A stretch of 39,453 nucleotides of DNA from an uncultured Bacteroidota bacterium (GCA_903881585.1 CAIRTW010000124.1:1-39453); one strand, 5' to 3'. Positions 1-8,500 are shown, counted from the first letter of the stretch. Notes: generated by a model from the sequence alone, not told the origin. Program-made: numbers and translations.

Positions 1-1
1 C

Positions 2-124
2 CTTTTAAAGCAGCACGATGACTATAGAGGCGTAAAACGAATAAGTATCAAGACCAGACGTAAAAAATCAAGTTGGAGCAAAGATTACCTAATGGCCGTC
101 CTAACTGGGGTTGACAAATTTTAA
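2..124 (+). CDS. possible 3' end of an unidentified gene (partial)
   Basis: An open frame runs from the left edge for 40 codons and stops with TAA at 122-124. The peptide is basic (RKK, KTRRKK) and ends LTGVDKF. I do not recognise a family. Forty codons without a stop is only mildly longer than chance, so this may be the tail of a gene that starts outside the window or simply non-coding sequence. Confidence 0.25.
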   Translation, partial: LLKQHDDYRGVKRISIKTRRKKSSWSKDYLMAVLTGVDKF

Positions 125-246
125 TGCGTTTGCCCTGTTAAACAAACGTGCAAGAACGTTTAAACAGCCAAAATCCTGTATCTTGCGTTTTTAAAATTTC
201 CACACTGGGATCGCCAACAATTGTAAACGTTCGGTTTTTAAGGCAT

Positions 247-2220
247 TTGAAATATGCTTTTATTTTAACAATAGCCATGGCTATTGCCCGCCCCGTTGCT
301 GCACAAAATAATATTTCCGAATTGCTGTCCCAACTGAAAAGTGCGGGGACTGATACGTCCAAATTGAGTGTCTATCACGAAATATTTGAACACTACGAAT
401 ATTCCAATCCTGATTCTGCGCTTCATTACATAGAAGATGGGCTAAAGCTGTTTGCGGTTAGAAATAACAAAGTTGGCATTGCATCAATGACATTGCTGCT
501 GGGTACTGAGGACGGTGACCAGGGAAGGATGGAACTGGCAAGAAAAAGGCTGAATGAGGCCTTGAAGATATTTGAAGATGTGAATGACAAAGGTGGCATA
601 GCAAGCGCTAATAACGCTCTAGGCGTGATAGATGCGAAAACGGGGCATTTCAGCGATGCGACAAGGCATTTTATGACTGCCCTCAAAATATTTGAAGATG
701 CAGGGAATAAAAAAGGCCTGATAGGCACCTACCTGAAGCTGGGCGTGGTGAATGAGCTCAATAATAATCTTGACAAGGCACTTGAATACTATACGAAAAC
801 CTCTGCGCTAAGCCCTGATTCCCCAATGACGGTAAATGGTGTAAATCTCCTGAACAATATAGGGATCGTGTATGGTAAAAAAGGTGATTTTAAAAGATCG
901 CTGGAGTATTTTCAGAGAGCACTTGATGCCAGCGATAAGCCTGCGCTTACCGGAGTCCGCATATCAACGCTGATGAACATGGGCATTGTTTACCAGAATC
1001 TTGGCGATAATAAAAAATCGCTGGGGTACTTTGACCAGGCACTGCAAATAACCAAGGACAAAGACTTGCCGGAAGAACACACCCGAATCGTTGTTAACCG
1101 TTCGGCAGTTGTCATGCTGACCTCACCGGCGATAGCCATAGAAGACTTAAAAGATGCGCTGATCACCGCAAAAAAAATAGGGCAAAGATCGTTGCTTGAA
1201 GATATATATGGTAACCTTGTTGAGAATTATAAAATAGTAGGGAAATATAAGGAGGCGCTTTCCATGATGGAGGAAATGAGGAATATGCAGGACAGTACAT
1301 CCAGCATTGAAAAAGCGAGAGAAATAGCAAACCTCGAATCCGTATATGAACTGGAGCAGTCTAACAACAAGATCAGAGAGCTGAAACTGGACGAGCAACA
1401 GAACGCTCTGAAGAAAAATGTCATTGTCGGAATTGCTTTATGCCTGGCTATAGCGCTGTTTCTTACAGTCATTTTTTACAGGCGTTCCAACCAGCTGAAC
1501 GAACAACTTAAGAAGCGCGAGGCCGAGTTGGAGAACTCGAACAAGGTAAAAGACAAGCTATTTTCGATAATAGGGCACGATCTACGGGGGCCAGTGGGGA
1601 ATATTCCAAATATGCTGGCCATACTTGATGATGAAGGCACAACGCCGGAAGACCGCAAATACCTTATCGCAACATTGATGGAGCATTCCATTGCCTCTCT
1701 GGAAACACTGGACAAGTTGCTTTATTGGGGGAAATCGCAAATAAAGAATATCGGGTCAAAGACGGAAGTGTTTGAGGTGGATGATCATTTGCAGGAGAAC
1801 CTGAAGCTGGTAAAAAACAGTGCTGAGCAGAAGCAAATCACATTGGTAAATAACGTGCCCCTCAATACCCGCATATTAGCGGATGCCGCACACTTTGACT
1901 TTATTATCCGCAACTTATTGTCCAATGCAATAAAGTTCACCAATATTAACGGCGCCATTTCTGTAGGTATAGATACTGCGTTGAAACCGGGCTATACGGT
2001 ATTCAGTGTAAAAGATAACGGGATAGGAATAAAGAAGAAAAACCTGTCCGAAATTTTCGAGCCTTTCAGCAGCAGCACCCGTGGCACAGCTAATGAGCAG
2101 GGCACTAGCATGGGCCTTATGCTAAGTAAGGAGTTCATCATTGAGAACGGTGGCAGCATCTGGGTGGAAAGTGAAGAGGGAAAAGGGGCAACGTTTTATT
2201 TCTCTTTCAAGAACGCATAA
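247..2220 (+). CDS. TPR-containing sensor histidine kinase
   Basis: Membrane sensor kinase that should autophosphorylate on histidine in response to a periplasmic signal. The TTG at 247 gives a clean signal peptide (MKYAFILTIAMAIARPVAAQ); the frame is open from a GTG at 148, which would give an implausibly long leader. Five or more TPR units fill residues of about 60-340, followed by a coiled coil, a membrane helix near 392-411, a HisKA domain with H-box HDLRGP (His about 444) and an HATPase domain with RNLLSNAIKF (N box) and VKDNGIGI (G1). The G2 box reads GTSMGLML where GTGLGLxL is usual, a mild deviation. No response regulator is adjacent, so its partner is unknown. It converges on btuB with five bases between the stops. 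Family assignment is firm, the start less so. Confidence 0.85.
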   Translation: MKYAFILTIAMAIARPVAAQNNISELLSQLKSAGTDTSKLSVYHEIFEHYEYSNPDSALHYIEDGLKLFAVRNNKVGIASMTLLLGTEDGDQGRMELARKRLNEALKIFEDVNDKGGIASANNALGVIDAKTGHFSDATRHFMTALKIFEDAGNKKGLIGTYLKLGVVNELNNNLDKALEYYTKTSALSPDSPMTVNGVNLLNNIGIVYGKKGDFKRSLEYFQRALDASDKPALTGVRISTLMNMGIVYQNLGDNKKSLGYFDQALQITKDKDLPEEHTRIVVNRSAVVMLTSPAIAIEDLKDALITAKKIGQRSLLEDIYGNLVENYKIVGKYKEALSMMEEMRNMQDSTSSIEKAREIANLESVYELEQSNNKIRELKLDEQQNALKKNVIVGIALCLAIALFLTVIFYRRSNQLNEQLKKREAELENSNKVKDKLFSIIGHDLRGPVGNIPNMLAILDDEGTTPEDRKYLIATLMEHSIASLETLDKLLYWGKSQIKNIGSKTEVFEVDDHLQENLKLVKNSAEQKQITLVNNVPLNTRILADAAHFDFIIRNLLSNAIKFTNINGAISVGIDTALKPGYTVFSVKDNGIGIKKKNLSEIFEPFSSSTRGTANEQGTSMGLMLSKEFIIENGGSIWVESEEGKGATFYFSFKNA

Positions 2221-2225
2221 GCCTC

Positions 2226-4172
2226 TTATAAAAGATCGACTCTTATTCCTGCAAGCCAGTTGATGCCTGGCATAGGGCGGGAAGCTACCACCTGGTATTG
2301 TTCATTCCATATGTTATTGCACTGGCCGGTAAACTGCCACTGCCGGTCATGAACTGGCTGGCTGTACATCAGCTGCACACTTCCGGTTTGATAGGGTAGC
2401 AGGTAAGAGGACTCATCTGTTGTGGTGAAGCGATAACCTGTATATGTATGGTTATAATTAAAGGAAAATCGCCGGTAGCTGAAGCCCATGTTCAGCTGGC
2501 CATTGTATCTTGGCGTATAAGGAATCTGTTTTCCCACGCTGCCATCATTATAAATATAACTGGAAACGGTGGTAGCCAGCACATAGGCAGTGTTAATGCC
2601 GAAGTGGATCTTCCATTTTCCGGTGGCGTAAGTAAGATTATTGGAGGACTCTACGCCCCTGCTATGTACTTCGGCTATGTTGTGCGGCGTCCAGATAGCA
2701 CCACCCAGCCAGAGTATCCAGTTGTGTATGTCGCGGTTAAAAACGGAGAGGTCATGGTATAGCGTAAAATTACCTGATCCGGCTTTTACTGTATAGCCAG
2801 CATCCTCGCTCCATCCTTGCTCGGGCTTCAGGCCGGCGTTGCCACCGGGATTGAAATAAAGCTCATTGAGTGTTGGCGCCCGGTAAGTGCGCTGGGCATT
2901 TGCCCGAACTGTGAGCCAGTTAAAAATAATGTAAGATGCATCAGCGCCCGGCAGGAAAACATTCTGGCGGCTAATCGAATCTCCCTGCCCGATTATCTCC
3001 TCCTCACGAACATTCAATGCCATGTCCAGGCGGTTATTAAAGTGTTTATAATCATAGGCAGCAGCCAGCGCTATTTTATCCTGCTGCATTGTTTTGTTGC
3101 TGTCTGGCAGGTTTAACCATGCTATTTGTACCGGGATAAAAAGCAGTAGTTGCCCATATTGACCGAATTGTTTCCTCCATCCTGCTTCCTGGTAGTACTG
3201 ATAGGCAATGTCATCGGTATGGAGCTGGACTGCCTCATAGCTATAGGTTTCCTCGTCGCGGATGAAGGATGATTTGGCGTACCATGTGCTGTTTGCAGTT
3301 TGTTTGTTCCAGTCAAGCAGAAACCTTAACGAACGGTCTGTTTCTATTTTGTCTGAATAGGTTTCAAACAAAGCAGGGGGCACGTCCCGGTTATTCTGTT
3401 GATACCATGCAGAGAGCGAGATAATGTTTTTATCGGCTATTTTATAGGCAGCGCGGAGTATGCCCGATGTGCCATGCATCGTATCATGCTGCATCAGTAT
3501 GCGGGGCCCCTGCAATGTTGTATATCTGAAATTATCGGCGCCAAACTGCCCGAAGCCATCCATGGAAAAATACCATTTGCTGCCGGATGTGCTGGCCTTG
3601 AAACCACCCATGTACTGGCTGAAGCTGCCGCCGCCCAGGCTAAGCGAGAGGTGCGTATTATCACTATCGCGGCTGCGAAAAACCGGTGCATCATCCTCAA
3701 GCAATAAAGCGCCGCCAACATTGCCACTGCCCAGCAATGCAGACGAACCGCCATACACAATGTTCACCTTGCTCATGAGCATTACCGGCAGTGACGCCAC
3801 ATCGGCAATACCAAGCGCGGCATTTTGAATAGGGATGCCATTCCACATCACCTGCGACTGTGCCGCAGATGAGCCCCGGAAATTCAGCGTAGCCAGTCCA
3901 TTAAGCCCGTAAGATTTTACAAAGACCGGCTCCTGCTGCGATAGCAGGTTGGCTAAATTCTGAAGTTGATATTGCTGTAGTGTTGCAGAATCAATAGTGA
4001 CTACTTTCTGGCCAGGGGAAAATTCGTTGACTCTTATATCATTTGAGGCTCTGTGCCTGCCATGTACTTTTACTTCTTTCAGTGTGTCACTGCTTTGCGC
4101 TAACGTATCATTGACAATACAAAATTGTAATGCAATTAGCAATATCCATAAAGCGAAGTAGAATCTGAACAT
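2226..4172 (-). CDS. btuB: TonB-dependent outer-membrane cobalamin receptor BtuB
   Basis: Outer-membrane TonB-gated barrel, here for vitamin B12 or other cobamides. The ATG at 4172 gives a signal peptide (MFRFYFALWILLIALQF, ending TLAQ) and a 648-residue protein; the longer frame to 4235 would overlap the small gene upstream. A plug domain follows (LANLLSQQEPVFVKSYG, LNFRGSSAAQSQVMWNG, VYGGSSALLGSGNVGG), then repeated aromatic beta strands of a 22-strand barrel with the typical YRAPTLNELYFNPGGN block. The short N-terminus lacks the carboxypeptidase-like extension of SusC proteins, as expected for BtuB. It is the last gene of a riboswitch-led operon with a BtuG-like propeller, which supports B12 as substrate. 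Family is seen in sequence; substrate is inferred from context. Confidence 0.85.
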   Translation of the reverse strand: MFRFYFALWILLIALQFCIVNDTLAQSSDTLKEVKVHGRHRASNDIRVNEFSPGQKVVTIDSATLQQYQLQNLANLLSQQEPVFVKSYGLNGLATLNFRGSSAAQSQVMWNGIPIQNAALGIADVASLPVMLMSKVNIVYGGSSALLGSGNVGGALLLEDDAPVFRSRDSDNTHLSLSLGGGSFSQYMGGFKASTSGSKWYFSMDGFGQFGADNFRYTTLQGPRILMQHDTMHGTSGILRAAYKIADKNIISLSAWYQQNNRDVPPALFETYSDKIETDRSLRFLLDWNKQTANSTWYAKSSFIRDEETYSYEAVQLHTDDIAYQYYQEAGWRKQFGQYGQLLLFIPVQIAWLNLPDSNKTMQQDKIALAAAYDYKHFNNRLDMALNVREEEIIGQGDSISRQNVFLPGADASYIIFNWLTVRANAQRTYRAPTLNELYFNPGGNAGLKPEQGWSEDAGYTVKAGSGNFTLYHDLSVFNRDIHNWILWLGGAIWTPHNIAEVHSRGVESSNNLTYATGKWKIHFGINTAYVLATTVSSYIYNDGSVGKQIPYTPRYNGQLNMGFSYRRFSFNYNHTYTGYRFTTTDESSYLLPYQTGSVQLMYSQPVHDRQWQFTGQCNNIWNEQYQVVASRPMPGINWLAGIRVDLL

Positions 4173-4200
4173 TGTATTGAAAGTGGAAAACAAATCGTTA

Positions 4201-4407
4201 CTACATATGATCTTCCAGTGGCGCATTAAAATCATCAGATATTCTGATCTTGCCTTCCAGTAGTCCAGGTTTTACTCCGCTTGGTTTAGGTGATTCGCTT
4301 TCTGCAGGACGAAAAGTAACTAAAACTCTTGTTTTGGTATTTACAGGTGGTTGTTCTTTCAAAACGATTTCCCCATTCTCATAATACCCTTCTATTGCAA
4401 AAAGCAT
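4201..4407 (-). CDS. small orphan antitoxin-like protein (DUF104/DUF2281 type)
   Basis: A 68-residue protein. The N-terminal half (AIEGYYENGEIVLKEQPP, then TRVLVTF) resembles small VapB-like antitoxins that form a beta-barrel dimer. The tail (GLLEGKIRISDDFNAPLED) matches the toxin-binding tail seen in DUF2281 antitoxins. Such genes normally sit directly before a PIN-domain toxin. Here the next gene is btuB, 28 bases on, and there is no PIN gene, so it appears orphaned within the B12 operon. A TACTTTCG box on the minus strand at 4428-4435, one base from TAnnTTTG, and an AGAAATTTCT palindrome at 4435-4444 could be its own promoter and operator. Whether it is active is unknown. Confidence 0.65.
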   Translation of the reverse strand: MLFAIEGYYENGEIVLKEQPPVNTKTRVLVTFRPAESESPKPSGVKPGLLEGKIRISDDFNAPLEDHM

Positions 4408-4536
4408 AGCCTAAGATTTTATTTATACGAAAGTAGAAATTTCTGCTCTAATAAATTGTTGCGATTGAAATAGAGTGTTTTTCAAATTTTCGCGAATTGG
4501 GTAGCTCCTAACGGAGCAGTACTTATTATGACTTAG

Positions 4537-5610
4537 CTACTCATCAAAATAAAAATGCCCGGGCCCCAAGCCAACATTAAAACTCTTCACCAGTGATGCA
4601 TCCGGACGATAAATATACACACTGCCTTTCTGGATAAAGCCCTTAGGGTCGCCAACATAAATATTGCCGCTTAAAGGGTCGATACCTAATGCCCAGAAAT
4701 ACTGGTATTGTTTAGCGGCAACGAAAGGCTCTGCCGGCAATGTGGCATCATGTATGCCCATCCGGTATATGCCGTTGTCAGTTGTGCCGCTGTTCTGGTT
4801 GGCTTCAATAAAATAGAGCGTGTCTTTGGTGTTGTTGAATACGGGCCTTACCGTATTCGCATTGGCGGGAAATGTGTAAGACATAAGTATTTCCCCCGTA
4901 GACGGATCGAGCCGCGTCCATGTTGCGGTCTTACCGGTATATTGATCTCCCGCCAGCACCCACAGCATTTGCTCTTTATCTACCAATGCTTCCTGAGGGG
5001 CGTAGCCTGATATTTTTATGGCCTGCACCAGCTTGTCTGTGGTAATGTCTATTTTATAAACGGAGTTGCCTGCTGTATCCCACGTACAGATGAAGGCGTT
5101 GTTATTATAGAGGCACATACCTTCGGGGTTCTGGTATGGCAGGGTGATGGTGTCTGTTACCTGTAATGTCTGCGTGTTGACGATGTACACCTTGTTATCA
5201 TAAAGGGAAGAGACATAAGCCTTGGTTGTACTCACAGGCAAAATATACCTTGGCTTGGGAATGCTGATCACTCCGGCGAGTTTCCAATTTGCGGCGTTTA
5301 CCACCGTTATCTTATCAGAATTATTGACGCAAAGAAACAGCTTGTCTCCTATGTGCTGCATACTCTGGAATACATCGCCTAGTGGCTGGCCATTTGCCAA
5401 TGCATACAGGTCGCCATAAACACTGTCAGTGGTCGGCGAGAAAGCATACAGGGTAGCATCTCCGTTTCCAAAGTTTCCTTCGCAAACGACATACACATTT
5501 CCGGTAGCTCCGGGCACACTATTATTCACCGCACTGGGTTTATCTTTTTTGCAGGATGCTGCAAAGCAGCACAGGGCAATGATCAGCGTTTTGTAATTTT
5601 TTCCACCCAT
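4537..5610 (-). CDS. surface beta-propeller lipoprotein, BtuG-like
   Basis: Predicted surface lipoprotein of 357 residues: a short signal with lipobox FAASC, mature Cys near residue 20, followed by KKDK, which fits the lysine/acid lipoprotein export signal of Bacteroidota. The body has YncE/DUF5074-type propeller blades (for example VYVVCEGNFGNGDATLYAF, KLFLCVNNSDKITVVNA, AFICTWDTAGNSVYKID, NIYVGDPKGF). In Bacteroides, BtuG is such a propeller lipoprotein that caps BtuB and binds B12 extremely tightly. Its place in a cobalamin-riboswitch operon with btuB makes the same role likely here. The ATG at 5610 lies 28 bases inside the upstream gene, so translation is probably coupled. Fold is supported by sequence; ligand is by context. 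Confidence 0.75.
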   Translation of the reverse strand: MGGKNYKTLIIALCCFAASCKKDKPSAVNNSVPGATGNVYVVCEGNFGNGDATLYAFSPTTDSVYGDLYALANGQPLGDVFQSMQHIGDKLFLCVNNSDKITVVNAANWKLAGVISIPKPRYILPVSTTKAYVSSLYDNKVYIVNTQTLQVTDTITLPYQNPEGMCLYNNNAFICTWDTAGNSVYKIDITTDKLVQAIKISGYAPQEALVDKEQMLWVLAGDQYTGKTATWTRLDPSTGEILMSYTFPANANTVRPVFNNTKDTLYFIEANQNSGTTDNGIYRMGIHDATLPAEPFVAAKQYQYFWALGIDPLSGNIYVGDPKGFIQKGSVYIYRPDASLVKSFNVGLGPGHFYFDE

Positions 5611-6581
5611 TTGTTTCCCTTTGTGTCGCTTAATAAAAGGTAGTACATTCCGGCAGGGTACTGCGATACAGGCAGTGTGTTGGTGTTTTGCGGCAGCTCA
5701 TATTGCGCGAGGATACTGCCGGTTATCGTTGTCAGTGTTGCATGTAGATCAGCTGGTATAGTTCCTTTCACAGAAACAAAAATCTTATCGGTGGCAGGGT
5801 TGGGAAACACAGAGACAGTGACATCGTCCTGCAACGTCCTGACGGCGGTTATTCCCACTTCGTTCAGTAACCCGACGGCATCGAGGTCGAAGCCGCAGGA
5901 TGGGAACGCAGTGGGGTAGGGGTCATTGATGATCCTGCCCAGGTTGTCGCGGGATGAATGGCCACTGATGGAGCCTACAACATCTACAATGCGCACATGG
6001 GTCACATTATTTACATCAAGCCCGGCAGTACCTGACAACTCCTCGAGGTCGAATGGTGTACCATACATTGACACATATTTTCCGGCGAGATTATTGAGGT
6101 TGCTTGCGTTTATATAGTCCGGATTGCCGATCTGTACATTATCAGAAGTTAAGGATGCCGCAGGAAACCGGAAGTAGTTCACTCCATCAGAACTTACCTC
6201 TACGAAAGCAAGCTCAAGGAAAGCCAACGAGTCGTTTGAAGCGTCAACAAATCCATTTTCAAACACTGCGAAATCGGGGCCATCGCCATTATAAATAGGG
6301 TGTGCAAAAGTGAGCACTGCAACACCACTATCTCCCAGGCTCACTATCCCATGATCTGCGGGGCCAATGGCCATGCTGCTATCGCCATCTGATGCGTAGC
6401 CCAGCGATGGGTCAGCAATATCCATAAAGCCGCGGTATATGGTACACTGAGTAGCCCAGCCTACGAGCAGACTGCTGGACGCACTTAGAGCTGTGCTGCC
6501 GGGCAGGCCCGCTTGCGGCGCATACTGAGCATATGCGCTGTACGCGAAAAAAGAAAAAAGAAAAAAGAAAAAGGCCTTCAT
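5583..6581 (-). CDS. T9SS-sorted cell-surface protein of the B12 operon
   Basis: Secreted 332-residue protein. The start at 6581 gives signal peptide MKAFFFFLFSFFAYSAYAQ; the frame extends to 6629 but that start would lie inside a hairpin. The core contains AIGPADHGIVSLGDSGVAVL and GDGPDFAVFENGF, followed by EVSSDGVNYFRFPA and a VTHVRIVDVVGS strand, as in jelly-roll cell-surface proteins often found next to B12 receptors in Bacteroidota. The last 75 or so residues are a T9SS type A sorting domain (VSVFPNPATDKIFV to WVEKITKR). No function has been assigned to this family that I can name; a B12 capture or handling role is inferred only from its operon. Confidence 0.7.
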   Translation of the reverse strand: MKAFFFFLFSFFAYSAYAQYAPQAGLPGSTALSASSSLLVGWATQCTIYRGFMDIADPSLGYASDGDSSMAIGPADHGIVSLGDSGVAVLTFAHPIYNGDGPDFAVFENGFVDASNDSLAFLELAFVEVSSDGVNYFRFPAASLTSDNVQIGNPDYINASNLNNLAGKYVSMYGTPFDLEELSGTAGLDVNNVTHVRIVDVVGSISGHSSRDNLGRIINDPYPTAFPSCGFDLDAVGLLNEVGITAVRTLQDDVTVSVFPNPATDKIFVSVKGTIPADLHATLTTITGSILAQYELPQNTNTLPVSQYPAGMYYLLLSDTKGNKWVEKITKR

Positions 6582-6597
6582 GTGCTGATTTGTTTTT

Positions 6598-6632
6598 AAA
6601 GTGTGCCACATCTTTGAGGTGTGGCACACTTT
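6598..6632 (-). other. 13-bp perfect intercistronic hairpin
   Basis: Arms AAAGTGTGCCACA (6598-6610) and TGTGGCACACTTT (6620-6632) pair perfectly around a nine-base loop. It begins just after the DUF4465 stop codon (6639) and ends 17 bases before the next start (6581). No clear U-run follows on the minus strand, so it could be a partial terminator, an RNA-stability stem or a processing site that sets the ratio of the two neighbouring proteins. Confidence 0.75.
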
Positions 6633-6638
6633 GATGCG

Positions 6639-7649
6639 CTATTGTTTCACAAACTTCGTTGTTGCCGTTTTCCCACCGCCGGATAGTTGCAGCACATACA
6701 TACCAGCAGGCAAAGTTGAGGTATTAATCTCAATATGCTTCATTGTCGTTTCTATCGAGCTTACTACATTACCGGCCATGTCCACTACCGCTACCTGCTG
6801 AACCGTATTATCGGTTACGTCCACGTACAGAACATTTTTGGCGGGGTTTGGGTAGACTTTTGCAATGTAAGAAGACGGTATGTTTTGTAAGCCCAGGCTG
6901 CCGGCATTGGTTGTGAAGTTGTCAATGCAGAGGTAAGATGGTGTGTTCATACCCAGCCCCCCTGCGGTATCACTTGAGTTAAGTTGAAAGACAACACTGT
7001 CCACATTGCCAAGCGGTAACAAATTCACCCACTCCCATGTCTTTATCAGATAATCGCTGTCGTTATCTGCAAAACGAAAATCAGCCAGGTAGAAATTTAC
7101 ACTGTCGGCACTGCGAGTACCACCGGAATACCCGTAAACAGTCAGTAAAAGCCAATCCGGGTCGTTCCCGGTAGGGCCGCCAAATTTTTTCGCTGAATAT
7201 GGGCCGCCATTCAACATGCTATTGTATGTCAAGGTAGTGTTGGTAACATAAAAACCGGCGACAGGCTTATTTATTGCGGCGCCGATCATTTTTACATACA
7301 TGTTATCTGCATAAGTTATCGGATTGCCGCAATAAGCAACCGCGTATTCGGCAGACCCTCCGTAGCCTATACCCGTCTTTGCAGAATACTGGTTAGCATA
7401 GCCCGAAGTAACACTGTCTGTCTTATTGGAATAGGCGAAGTAATTCCATGTACCACCAAAAGCAGTATCGTATATACAGGGGAAATGGGCATGCCCATCG
7501 TCAAAGCCTACGTCCATGCCGGGCATGGCGTAATTCACATAATACGTGTCTGCTGTTGGTAACGTGAGGTCATCAAAAGTCGCCACTGTCTGGGCATGAG
7601 CTGCTGTACCGAGTACAAGAGCTGAAAACAATAATGTAATAGTGCGCAT
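6639..7649 (-). CDS. DUF4465 protein with T9SS sorting domain, probable B12-binding surface protein
   Basis: Secreted 336-residue protein, first gene after the cobalamin riboswitch. The ATG at 7649 gives signal peptide MRTITLLFSALVLGTAAHAQ; the frame is open to a TTG at 7673. The DUF4465 core shows FDDLTLP, WNYFAYSNKTDSVTSGYANQ, GIGYGGSAEYAVAY, and a VSGFYVTN-like strand (here VAGFYVTNTTL). A T9SS type A tail closes the protein (KVYPNPAKNVLYVDVTDN to TTKFVKQ). DUF4465 genes recur beside btuB/btuG in Bacteroidota, and I recall surface B12-binding lipoproteins (BtuH) being linked to this domain, though I cannot confirm that here. Using a T9SS tail instead of a lipoprotein signal would be a different way to reach the surface. 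Confidence 0.75.
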   Translation of the reverse strand: MRTITLLFSALVLGTAAHAQTVATFDDLTLPTADTYYVNYAMPGMDVGFDDGHAHFPCIYDTAFGGTWNYFAYSNKTDSVTSGYANQYSAKTGIGYGGSAEYAVAYCGNPITYADNMYVKMIGAAINKPVAGFYVTNTTLTYNSMLNGGPYSAKKFGGPTGNDPDWLLLTVYGYSGGTRSADSVNFYLADFRFADNDSDYLIKTWEWVNLLPLGNVDSVVFQLNSSDTAGGLGMNTPSYLCIDNFTTNAGSLGLQNIPSSYIAKVYPNPAKNVLYVDVTDNTVQQVAVVDMAGNVVSSIETTMKHIEINTSTLPAGMYVLQLSGGGKTATTKFVKQ

Positions 7650-7710
7650 ATATAAATTGGTTTTTGAAAACAATTTTAATAATGCAGCAATTGGGTAAAA
7701 TCAGATACAG

Positions 7711-7729
7711 AAAAAAACGGGGACACCCC
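7711..7729 (-). terminator. riboswitch-controlled intrinsic terminator
   Basis: On the minus strand GGGG-TGT-CCCC is followed by GTTTTTTTC. The stem is short, but the U-run and the position between the aptamer and the first start codon (7649) fit a transcriptional expression platform. Its 5' arm overlaps a heptamer (7728-7734) that is complementary to the aptamer's 3' end. Confidence 0.55.
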
Positions 7730-7804
7730 TGCCTTTATCTCATCTGCGCTTTTCATCCCGAAAGCAGCGATAAGCTTTCCTTCCGCGCTAGCGAAAGGAA
7801 AATG

Positions 7805-7985
7805 TTACAGAGGCAGGTCTTCTGACTTACTCTACTTTTTTGCGGCCTTCCCATCCCTTATCAGGACAGTGGCTATTGAGGAAGCAAAAAAGCTTATAGC
7901 GGAGCTAACAGCATCGGGTAATGTCCAGGATTCACACCTGGTTCCCTTTTCATCCTCCCGTCATGGACGGGAGAAACCTTTGTAA
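7805..7985 (-). ncRNA. cobalamin (AdoCbl) riboswitch aptamer
   Basis: Read on the minus strand, the conserved cobalamin-riboswitch blocks are present in order: an AAAGGGAA block followed by CCAGGTGTGAATCCTGG, then ATGCTGTTAGCTCCGC, a GGGAAGG block, and the B12 box AGTCAGAAGACCTGCC at 7814-7829. It starts within a few bases of the predicted transcription start and precedes four B12-uptake genes, so B12 binding should switch the operon off. An extra 11-bp stem (7776-7801) lies between the aptamer and the terminator. Confidence 0.93.
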
Positions 7986-7988
7986 GCG

Positions 7989-8021
7989 CAAAAGTATAAA
8001 GTAAAATCTGAAATGAGCAAA
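7989..8021 (-). promoter_or_regulatory. promoter of the B12 operon
   Basis: Minus-strand TTTG (8018-8021), a 21-base spacer and TACTTTTG (7989-7996) match the Bacteroidota housekeeping promoter TTTG / TAnnTTTG. Transcription would begin about five bases on, just before the riboswitch. Confidence 0.7.
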
Positions 8022-8044
8022 AAAATGTTTTCGGGACAAAAATA

Positions 8045-8500
8045 TCAGTCAGTAGTTCTCATTTTTTCAAGCAGTTCGCTGAGCAGCGCTGCGTCCTTTT
8101 CATCAAGGCCAATGATCCTCTTTTGCAATGCATCCACAAGTGCATTTGAGTCTTCCACCTGCATCTGGCCTTTTTCAGTGAGCGATATAAGTGTTTCCCG
8201 TTTGTCTTCCTTCGATGGCGTACGCTTTACCAGTTTTTTCACCAGCAGACGGTCTATTATTCTTGGTACGTTAGAGCTCTTTTCGATCATTCTCGAGCCA
8301 ATATCTTTTACACACATTTGCTCCGGCTGCTTGCCCTTTAAAATACGCAGTACGTTGAACTGCTCTATGGTCAGCCCATTCTCCTTCAGCACCGTATTCA
8401 GGTGTGTTTTCATCCAATAGCTGGTGTACATAAGATTGATCGCCGCCTTATGTGAAGCATCGGTAAACCGGCTTGATTTTATGGCTTCTTCCAGTTTCAT
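8045..8500 (-). CDS. MarR family transcriptional regulator
   Basis: A 151-residue winged-helix repressor or activator. The helical dimer region (residues 1-45) is followed by the wHTH: TIEQFNVLRILKG, CVKDIGSRMIEKSSNVPRII (recognition helix), DRLLVKKLVKRTPSKEDKR (wing) and LISLTEKG, the standard MarR signature. Its length is normal for the family. The stop lies 24 bases before the B12 promoter, and the gene is monocistronic by appearance. A TATCTTTG box at 8505-8512 leaves only four bases to the ATG, suggesting leaderless transcription. The target genes cannot be read from the sequence. Confidence 0.9.
   Translation of the reverse strand: MKLEEAIKSSRFTDASHKAAINLMYTSYWMKTHLNTVLKENGLTIEQFNVLRILKGKQPEQMCVKDIGSRMIEKSSNVPRIIDRLLVKKLVKRTPSKEDKRETLISLTEKGQMQVEDSNALVDALQKRIIGLDEKDAALLSELLEKMRTTD

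Noticed and set aside
111-132. TTGAC and TGCGTTTG before the first kinase as a promoter
   Set aside because: The spacing between the boxes is about nine to eleven bases, too short for this phylum, and the -7 box has a mismatch.
4504-4517. GCTCC-TAAC-GGAGC hairpin after the propeller gene
   Set aside because: The stem is only five pairs and no U-run follows, so it is not supportable as a terminator.
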